From IMG/VR virus record IMGVR_UViG_3300033388_002837, positions 1 to 42,019 of that record: a DNA stretch of 42,019 nucleotides, one strand, 5' to 3'. The translations under genes and the position numbers were made by a program. The notes beneath the pieces are model-generated. The model was given only the letters and a program-made list of their open reading frames with translations. It searched no databases and had not been told where the DNA came from. Below, in pieces: positions 37,085 through 42,019 of this stretch; within the stretch, counting starts at the first letter, position 1; every line of letters starts with the position of its first letter. This stretch comes from a virus.

Positions 37085-37741
37085 TTACCTCCTGAATTCT
37101 AAAATATCGTCGTTAAATTTAGCCCGGAGATCATCAAAAATAACCGGGACTCTCTGCGAAACGTCATCCAGTAGGGGTAGCATTAGTTCCCTAATCTGCG
37201 GGTGAGATGCCTTGGCGCAGCGAAGGTTGAAAATGTGTAACCACTCGCGCAAATTCGTACTGCATATTATGTCGGCCTTTAGACATGTAGGCAGAACCGA
37301 TCTTGCTTCTTGAGCCTTTGAACCTGAGTCCAATAATTCCATGTAGTTTTTTTCAGCTTGCCCCATGGACACGGCCCAAATTCGATATTGTCTTGAGTCC
37401 TCCGGCCAGAATCGCGGCTTTATAACAGTGATTTCCCTTCCGAATTTTTCCTTACTGTAATTCGCATATCTTGTTGATTCCTGAGAGAACGCGCATAAAC
37501 GATGCCTGACCAACTCATGAGTTATCCCCCGATCACAGATAAACCGGACGGAAAAGGAAATATGTTCCAACACGCTGGCATGCCCTGATTTTATCAGCCT
37601 ACGAATCAGATCCTCTGCTGAACCCTCCGTAATTTTATCCTCGGATTTATAGCAGGTTCTGGCTGCAAGTTCCAAGAGCTTCATAATCTCATCACCTGAG
37701 GGGAGATTCAATATTTCATACGATGGTTTTATTATTTTCAT
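37085..37741 (-). CDS. thyX: FAD-dependent thymidylate synthase ThyX (218 aa)
   Basis: The ThyX signature RHRx7S is at residues 79-89 (RHRLCAFSQES), then TRYANYS. Conserved parts ARTCYKS, HASVLEHISFSVRF, and near the C-terminus NLREWLHIFNLRCAKASHPQIRE are present. It makes dTMP from dUMP with methylenetetrahydrofolate and reduced flavin. ATG 37741 has GGGG upstream and is the only methionine that fits the family N-terminus. With the MazG-like gene nearby, it serves dNTP supply for phage replication. Confidence 0.9.
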   Translation of the reverse strand: MKIIKPSYEILNLPSGDEIMKLLELAARTCYKSEDKITEGSAEDLIRRLIKSGHASVLEHISFSVRFICDRGITHELVRHRLCAFSQESTRYANYSKEKFGREITVIKPRFWPEDSRQYRIWAVSMGQAEKNYMELLDSGSKAQEARSVLPTCLKADIICSTNLREWLHIFNLRCAKASHPQIRELMLPLLDDVSQRVPVIFDDLRAKFNDDILEFRR

Positions 37742-37742
37742 G

Positions 37743-38168
37743 CTATTTCCCCTCTGCTTCGATGATCTGTTTGTTTTTCTTGAGGTACTGGTGGAACATA
37801 TAGACCTCACACCCACCCTCTCTGCAAGAAGCCCCTTTGCCTACCATCGAGCACCCTATACTCTTGCAGAAATCATATGACTCATAAGGCCTAATCTCGT
37901 CCTTCACCCCGTCCAAAATCTTGGAATGCATTAAACATGCGTAATGTGCGATTTTCAGAGCATCCCTGTTCGCTTCTTCTGGCCTTGAATTTGATGCAGA
38001 CCGGTTGCAATATCTCTGGATGCAGTCGGAACATTGCTGAACTGTCCAGCCTTCTGCCTGATCATTGGGAAAGTCTCCATATTGTGGCACTGTATATTCT
38101 TCAATGTGATCCAAAACCATCAGTGAAAACTCTTGCCATTGTCGGCCCCTGCTTGAAATTTCATTCAT
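37743..38168 (-). CDS. Cys-rich phage protein (141 aa)
   Basis: ATG 38168 overlaps the MazG-like stop. The N-terminus resembles small phage proteins with QWQEFSLMVLDHIEEYTVPQYGDFP. The middle and C-terminus have seven Cys (CSDCIQRYCNR, CKSIGCSMVGKGASCREGGC), so zinc binding or Fe-S clusters are plausible. The last part is helical. It lies between the MazG-like and ThyX genes, which suggests a link with nucleotide metabolism (context). Confidence 0.65.
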   Translation of the reverse strand: MNEISSRGRQWQEFSLMVLDHIEEYTVPQYGDFPNDQAEGWTVQQCSDCIQRYCNRSASNSRPEEANRDALKIAHYACLMHSKILDGVKDEIRPYESYDFCKSIGCSMVGKGASCREGGCEVYMFHQYLKKNKQIIEAEGK

Positions 38169-38446
38169 ATCATTGGTCCCTCTTCGGTATCGTTTATTCT
38201 TTGCTCAAGCCTTTCAAGCTTTTGCTTTTTAAATTCATCAACAAGCGTTGGTCCTATGATAAGTCTCGCTTGTTCGGCCATAATCAAAACGTCTGCGACC
38301 TCCTCGGCTACTGGCGCACATCCGGTACGGGCCCTGAAATAACGGCTAATTGCAGAAATTAGCTCTGCACATTCTTCCATGACCATCCCTAATTGAGCTT
38401 CCTTACCCCATAATTCAGCTGCTCTGTTGTATAAATTTTCGCTCAT
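38165..38446 (-). CDS. MazG-like NTP pyrophosphohydrolase (93 aa)
   Basis: Metal-binding motif of all-alpha NTP-PPases: EECAEL (E24, E25, E28) and EEVAD (E49, D52). One short domain, helical throughout. It would hydrolyse (d)NTPs or alarmone-like nucleotides to monophosphates and PPi. In phages such enzymes adjust nucleotide pools or counter host stress signals. ATG 38446 is chosen after GGTTGGGG. It overlaps both neighbours by a few bases. Confidence 0.78.
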   Translation of the reverse strand: MSENLYNRAAELWGKEAQLGMVMEECAELISAISRYFRARTGCAPVAEEVADVLIMAEQARLIIGPTLVDEFKKQKLERLEQRINDTEEGPMI

Positions 38447-38730
38447 ACCCCAACCTTTACCCATTTTGAATTATCCATTAACTCCTGGCTTAACGTAAAC
38501 CTATCCCCTGACCCCTGATCGCGCCCCATGCAGCGAAACAATCCACGGGATCCGGTGCTCATCAGCATACATATTTTACGGGTGTTCCGAAGATGCGAGT
38601 TTTCCAGAACATCCCCTGCTTTAATATCGTTCCCCTTCGAATCTTTCATTGTTAATTTCCCGATCTCTTTTTCTATCAAATATTTAATATGTTCAGCTTT
38701 TCTCTCGGTTGGTGTTTTGATGTCGTCCAT
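38443..38730 (-). CDS. Small beta-rich phage protein (95 aa)
   Basis: ATG 38730 follows GAGGGGA. An N-terminal helix (TERKAEHIKYLIEKEIG) is followed by a small-barrel module: KDSKGNDIKAGDVL and, later, FRCMGRDQGSGDRFTL, WVKVGV. The DSKGNDIKAGDVL strand-turn pattern is common in small phage proteins (YopX-like and related). No enzyme features. Overlaps the MazG-like gene. Confidence 0.6.
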   Translation of the reverse strand: MDDIKTPTERKAEHIKYLIEKEIGKLTMKDSKGNDIKAGDVLENSHLRNTRKICMLMSTGSRGLFRCMGRDQGSGDRFTLSQELMDNSKWVKVGV

Positions 38731-38741
38731 ACATCCCCTCT

Positions 38742-38906
38742 CTAACTTTTTTCTGATGCCAATATCTCTCTTTTCCCAAATCTTCTGACAGCTTTCGACA
38801 TTTGCCTCTTCCCGTATTTTGATATCCCAGACTTGCGACTTTTAGCGTGTCTGTTCTCGTCTCTGAAATATTTCCAACCAGCTTCGGACTTGTTGACGGG
38901 TTTCAT
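38742..38906 (-). CDS. Small basic protein (54 aa)
   Basis: ATG 38906 follows GGAGG. The product is strongly basic (RHAKSRKSGISKYGKRQMSK, VRRFGKREIL), with a short aromatic stretch AGWKYFRDE. Likely binds nucleic acid. No family. It is one of several very basic micro-proteins in this phage. Confidence 0.5.
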   Translation of the reverse strand: MKPVNKSEAGWKYFRDENRHAKSRKSGISKYGKRQMSKAVRRFGKREILASEKS

Positions 38907-38931
38907 GCTGCCTCCGTGGTTATTTTTTAAA

Positions 38932-39036
38932 TTAGTCCTTTATCACTTCTATTATCGTACAAATCCCCCACACAATAACTACAAAACATAAAAACGAATA
39001 CCCTGGCTGATTATTCAATAAATCAAAAAATGTCAT
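38932..39036 (-). CDS. Single-TM micro-protein (34 aa)
   Basis: ATG 39036 behind GGAGGAGG. An N-terminal TFFDLLNNQPG, then one transmembrane helix (SFLCFVVIVWGICTIIEV). A 98-aa frame through the same DNA is less likely, because the preceding 64 codons overlap a better-supported gene. The leader is a 30-bp near copy of that of the next gene upstream. Confidence 0.55.
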   Translation of the reverse strand: MTFFDLLNNQPGYSFLCFVVIVWGICTIIEVIKD

Positions 39037-39063
39037 CCCTGCCTCCTCCCTCGTGGGGTTATT
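39034..39063 (-). repeat. Stop-SD-start cassette, copy 1
   Basis: On the minus strand: TAACCCCACGAGGG, AGGAGGCAGGG, ATG. It spans the stop of one gene to the start of the next and matches 39236-39265 with one mismatch in 30 bases. Confidence 0.6.
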
Positions 39064-39238
39064 TGTTATTTTTTCTTCTGGATTTTCTCGCTGCTCGATT
39101 CTTCTTTTTCCTGGAAAGTTTATGCTTTTTCTCAACCGATGTAACATACCGTTTGTCCCAACAATAGATTTTTTCGCGCTCTTTAATTTCGGGTCGTTTT
39201 GTAATGAACCATATGTCTCGAAGATCATCTGGACTCAT
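39059..39238 (-). CDS. Small protein with very basic C-terminus (59 aa)
   Basis: ATG 39238 behind GGGGGAGGAGG. An N-terminal helical/aromatic part (DDLRDIWFITKRPEIKE, KIYCWDKRYV) and a C-terminal tail of basic residues (KKHKLSRKKKNRAARKSRR). The tail is DNA- or RNA-binding by charge. The frame is chosen because of its SD and coupling. Function unknown. Confidence 0.55.
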   Translation of the reverse strand: MSPDDLRDIWFITKRPEIKEREKIYCWDKRYVTSVEKKHKLSRKKKNRAARKSRRKNNK

Positions 39239-39265
39239 CCCTGCCTCCTCCCCCGTGGGGTTATT
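39236..39265 (-). repeat. Stop-SD-start cassette, copy 2
   Basis: On the minus strand: TAACCCCACGGGGG, AGGAGGCAGGG, ATG of the 59-aa gene. One base differs from copy 1 (39034-39063). Confidence 0.6.
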
Positions 39266-39761
39266 TTATTTCTGACATCACAGATTCTAAATCAAATCCA
39301 GTAACACTCATGATCATAAAATCAATATTATCCAAGCTATTTACAGCAACCACCACAGAATCACCTTTGATGTTTTTGACGACTAAATCGTTTATTTCAA
39401 AAAAATTTATGTACAATGAATTGAAGCCCACTGTTTGACCTTTTTCATTTACGAAAACTGAAACAACGTAACCCTCTTCGCTTATCATTTGTAATTTCGT
39501 TTTCCTGTACTTTTCAAAAGTTGTGCCACTCCCTGCTGATCTGATTTCGTTTATGTGAGTACTAAAGTTGACTGGTTTATAACTGATCCGTAGCAACCTT
39601 GGAAAAGCCGCCTTGATTGTTTTTTTGTTTGAGAATAACGCTGAGTTGAAAAGCAGGTTTTTCTTGATCATAAACACACCGTTCGACATCCAATTTCTGT
39701 CATAAAAAACAACATCTCTTTGACTCATTATTTTGGCGGTTATCTTAATGTCTCTTTTCAT
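39261..39761 (-). CDS. Phage hypothetical protein (166 aa)
   Basis: ATG 39761 follows GGGGAGGGGA. Beta-rich and basic in the first half (KITAKIMSQRDVVFYDRN, KNLLFNSALFSNKKTIK). Later strands are VVSVFVNEKGQTVGFNSLY, FFEINDLVVKNIKGDSVVVAV. It reads as a beta-barrel or nucleic-acid-binding fold, but no family is recognised. Confidence 0.6.
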   Translation of the reverse strand: MKRDIKITAKIMSQRDVVFYDRNWMSNGVFMIKKNLLFNSALFSNKKTIKAAFPRLLRISYKPVNFSTHINEIRSAGSGTTFEKYRKTKLQMISEEGYVVSVFVNEKGQTVGFNSLYINFFEINDLVVKNIKGDSVVVAVNSLDNIDFMIMSVTGFDLESVMSEIK

Positions 39762-39800
39762 GATATCCCCTCCCCCCATAAGATATGGGAGTGTTATTTG

Positions 39801-40109
39801 TTAAAGCCCGTTTTTTACCATTTGGTTTGGGTATTTTTGTTTAATCTCAAGAGCGTCTGACTTATCGACTATGTTTATTGTGAGGACTTCAATGCTTTTA
39901 TAGATCATCCATTCTTCTTTTTGGTATTTCTTGGGGAAAAAATCAGTTTGCTTAGTAAATACCCTCAAGGAGTCACCATCGTCACAATATACAAAGTTTT
40001 CATGAAGATCATCATTGTGTAAGTTTAAAAAGAAAACCTCAATCCCGTAAATTGTCATCTCGCAAAAATCTATTTCACTTGGTTCTGTAGGTGCGCCTTC
40101 TAATCTCAT
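39801..40109 (-). CDS. Phage hypothetical protein (102 aa)
   Basis: ATG 40109 follows GGAGGGGAAG. Acidic and beta-rich (EMTIYGIEVFFLNLHNDDL, NFVYCDDGDSLRVFTKQTD, IEVLTINIVDKSDALEI). Not recognised. It sits among small genes upstream of lysozyme and downstream of dnaB. Its leader shares GCTATCCCTTAAATGTT (plus-strand reading) with that of the next gene. Confidence 0.6.
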   Translation of the reverse strand: MRLEGAPTEPSEIDFCEMTIYGIEVFFLNLHNDDLHENFVYCDDGDSLRVFTKQTDFFPKKYQKEEWMIYKSIEVLTINIVDKSDALEIKQKYPNQMVKNGL

Positions 40110-40134
40110 CTTCCCCTCCGCTATCCCTTAAATG

Positions 40135-40401
40135 TTAATAATCTTCAATGCTTACGATTCTATTTTTATTAATGCAGGAACAGTTTCTCTTTCGGTATTC
40201 CCGGAAAACCAAGAACTCGGCTTCTGTATCGTCTTCGTGGAGTTTGCTTATCCCCCAGGACCCGCTTTCATGGTTGTAGCCTTTTTTGTGTTCGCTCATG
40301 ATTTCAGCCTTAAGTTCAATGTTATCCCCAAAACTTCCGGTTATTGTTATTCTCTTGAACTTTGGCTTCTTGGCTCTGTTCTTCGTGACATGTATTTTCA
40401 T
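40135..40401 (-). CDS. Phage hypothetical protein (88 aa)
   Basis: ATG 40401 after AAGGGATAGCGAT. Basic N-terminus with beta segments (KPKFKRITITGSFGDNIELK), then a central EIMSEHKKGYNHESGSWGI, and Cys-containing end (KRNCSCINKNRIVSIED). Possibly a small nucleic-acid-binding protein. It follows the dnaB-like gene by 26 bases. Confidence 0.6.
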   Translation of the reverse strand: MKIHVTKNRAKKPKFKRITITGSFGDNIELKAEIMSEHKKGYNHESGSWGISKLHEDDTEAEFLVFREYRKRNCSCINKNRIVSIEDY

Positions 40402-40427
40402 ATCGCTATCCCTTAAATGTTTGGTTA

Positions 40428-41753
40428 TTAATAGTTGTAGTTTCTTGTATCCTGATACCTAAAAAACTGCCCCTCAAAAGTAACCTTATCAACCATTCCT
40501 ATTGCGCCTTTTCTGTTTTTTGTTACATAAATAATTGCAGGGATTGGACCTTCGTTATTTGTTTTATGCTTTGATTCTTTTTCTTCGTCGCTCCCGGGCT
40601 CTGGCCGAAACGGTCTTGGGAATAAGATAATGTCGCTATCCTGCTCAATCGACCCCGCGTCCCTTAAGTCAGAGTTTTTCGGAGCCTTGACGTTTCTCGA
40701 CTCTATACTCCTGTTCATCTGGCAAAGAACAATTACGGTTGCGTCAATTTCTTTTGCCAAAAGCTTAAGCTGCCTTGTTATCTCAGCTTTGGGGCCCTGG
40801 CCGTCTTTGTTCCACCCGTCAATCAATCCGAGATAATCAACAATTACCCACTTAATACCCCGGGTTATTTTGGCCTTCTTGCTCCTTGCATAAATCTGAT
40901 CCATTGAAAGCTTAGGAGTTGCGTCGATCTCAAATGGCATCGATTGAACAATGTCAAAGCATTCATCAAGTTTCTTTTTTGCCCACTGGTTCTGCTTGTA
41001 AATAATCTTTTGTTGGAAAAGGATATCTGCCGGGATGTTCATCATGTCGCAAGCCATCCTCTTGACAAGCTGATTCCCGGTCATTTCCAGGCTAAATATC
41101 AGCCCTGGAACATTTGCAAAACCCATACTTCTGGCAATATTCATACCAAGGATTGTTTTCCCATCCCCAGGTCGACCCGCCACGATAACAAACTCATTGC
41201 CCATGAAACCTCCGATTGTATTGTCAAGGGCAGTTATTCCGGAAGATAGGCCGTTTGATTTACCAGAATTTATCAACTCGTCCACTTCGTCAGATACTTC
41301 GTCACACAGAGATTTTAGATCCTGGGCCCTTGCACCATCCGTTCCAGTTGTCTCTGATTGGACCTCAGTGAATATATCCGAGGGCTCTTTACCACTTCTG
41401 CAATGTTCCAGGCCTTTGCCATATGCCCTAAACATCTTTCGCAATCTACGGCACTTTACGAGCCTTGATCTTGCTTGTGATAGGTTGGATGTTATAGGGC
41501 TATCAACCAGCCTTACTATTTCAGACGCTTCCATCTGCCCTTTTAAATCAGAACATACAGAAACAAGGTCCGCAGTCCCTCCGGATTTAATGAGGTCGCT
41601 AATGGACCCGAAAACAATTGCCCGGGTTCCTGTGAACATATCCGGAATCATTTCCGCATTAAAATAATCCATATTGTTATTTACAAATGTCGCAATAATA
41701 GATTCTTCTGTTGCTTCATCATACATCGCCATGGTTGTTTGCTCATTATCCAT
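40428..41753 (-). CDS. dnaB: DnaB-type replicative helicase (441 aa)
   Basis: RecA-like core: Walker A GRPGDGKT at 193-200, SLEM at 221-224, Walker B WVIVDYL at 302-308, and the H3/H4 region VIVLCQMNRSIESR and SDLRDAGSIEQDSDIILF. The N-terminal domain (1-110) has the small helical bundle of DnaB. Hexamers unwind DNA at the fork. It is encoded just after the partial gene at the right edge (8-base overlap). Probably recruited by the phage initiator. Confidence 0.9.
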   Translation of the reverse strand: MDNEQTTMAMYDEATEESIIATFVNNNMDYFNAEMIPDMFTGTRAIVFGSISDLIKSGGTADLVSVCSDLKGQMEASEIVRLVDSPITSNLSQARSRLVKCRRLRKMFRAYGKGLEHCRSGKEPSDIFTEVQSETTGTDGARAQDLKSLCDEVSDEVDELINSGKSNGLSSGITALDNTIGGFMGNEFVIVAGRPGDGKTILGMNIARSMGFANVPGLIFSLEMTGNQLVKRMACDMMNIPADILFQQKIIYKQNQWAKKKLDECFDIVQSMPFEIDATPKLSMDQIYARSKKAKITRGIKWVIVDYLGLIDGWNKDGQGPKAEITRQLKLLAKEIDATVIVLCQMNRSIESRNVKAPKNSDLRDAGSIEQDSDIILFPRPFRPEPGSDEEKESKHKTNNEGPIPAIIYVTKNRKGAIGMVDKVTFEGQFFRYQDTRNYNY

Positions 41754-42019
41754 TCAAAATCCTCCCTGCTCCCAAAGCTTTTTCATACTCAGATAATCCA
41801 GAATCATTTTTATTACCGGGCAATTCATCTTCCCACCTTCTTGCCGTTATCCAACCCTGGGCCATTATAGGTGTCGAACCGCCCTCAATAATTCCCGAGC
41901 GCCTCGATGATTCTCCATAAGCAGCGTTAACGATGTTTTCAACAAGCGAATCTGTAAGTTGATGAATATCAATCCAAGAGTCTGCAGCGCTTGCCTTGCC
42001 GGATTTATAATTAAACGCT
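41746..42019 (-). CDS. C-terminal fragment of a replication-operon protein (cut by window edge)
   Basis: Ninety-one codons run in from the right edge to a TAA that overlaps the dnaB start by 8 bases. The fragment has SAADSWIDIHQLTDSLVE, NAAYGESSRRSG, and MAQGWITARRWEDELP, then a charged tail. The GW.TARRWEDE pattern and position before dnaB fit the C-terminal end of an initiator or helicase-recruiting protein, possibly the same gene whose N-terminus is at 1-453. As given, the two ends do not join in frame. Confidence 0.55.
   Translation of the reverse strand, partial: AFNYKSGKASAADSWIDIHQLTDSLVENIVNAAYGESSRRSGIIEGGSTPIMAQGWITARRWEDELPGNKNDSGLSEYEKALGAGRILNG

Noticed and set aside
38932-39228. 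A 98-codon minus-strand frame
   Set aside because: Its first 64 codons overlap the 59-aa basic gene in another frame, which has its own strong SD. The last 34 codons have their own SD and start, so two small genes explain the region better.
1-42019. Lysogeny module (integrase, att site, CI repressor)
   Set aside because: No recombinase motif, no att-like repeat next to the tRNA, and no large repressor were found. The tRNA-Pro here is a phage gene within the late operon, not an attachment site that I can support.

Overview
The window is nearly all of a short-tailed dsDNA bacteriophage genome of the P22-like (podovirus) type. One strand carries a full P22-style virion module in canonical order: small and large terminase, portal, scaffold, coat, gp4-like head completion protein, gp10-like tail hub, further tail proteins, ejection proteins and a tailspike with a P22-type head-binding domain. 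The tailspike, GH24 lysozyme and Lar-like zinc ribbon point to a Gram-negative host. I see no integrase, excisionase or full-length CI-type repressor. Cro-like helix-turn-helix proteins and a Rha-type regulator suggest temperate ancestry, but the window does not show lysogeny.

Layout. (1) 1-2834, minus strand: small membrane and HTH genes, a zinc ribbon, then the N-terminal part of a putative replication initiator that runs off the left edge. (2) 2835-3012: divergent control region. (3) 3013-7568, plus strand: early and recombination operon with an Erf-type annealing protein, a YqaJ/lambda-Exo-type nuclease, an HNH-like protein and an RyR-like domain protein, closed by a terminator. (4) 7672-11932, plus strand: own consensus promoter, Rha regulator, many small zinc-ribbon and helical proteins, a 3TM holin-like protein, then a terminator shared with the opposing operon. 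(5) 12001-34189, minus strand: virion operon driven by a perfect sigma70-like promoter at 34229-34257. It holds a tRNA-Pro and a structured RNA between portal and scaffold, and three extra structural-type genes ahead of the terminase. (6) 34386-35809, plus strand: short early operon with an operator-like inverted repeat at its promoter. (7) 35919-42019, minus strand: lysozyme, DUF1064-type nuclease, ThyX, MazG-like pyrophosphohydrolase, many small genes, DnaB-type helicase, and the C-terminal part of a gene cut by the right edge.

The two cut genes at the edges are on the same strand and in compatible order (initiator N-terminus at the left, a short C-terminus directly before dnaB at the right). 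The natural genome is therefore probably circular or circularly permuted, with units 7 and 1 forming one long leftward replication and nucleotide-metabolism operon. The ends do not join in frame as given.

The most unusual feature is the architecture of the small-gene leaders. Many small genes are preceded by compact, repeated stem-loops placed right next to the Shine-Dalgarno (SD) sequence: four copies of a 6-bp stem with a GNRA tetraloop, several UNCG-capped hairpins, and two near-identical hairpins that pair with the SD itself. Other leaders are repeated as linear cassettes running from stop codon to SD to start codon. Other points worth a look are a Sec-type signal peptide on the tailspike, in-gene tandem repeats that may be the origin, and a tRNA-Pro with an 8/4 stem arrangement.
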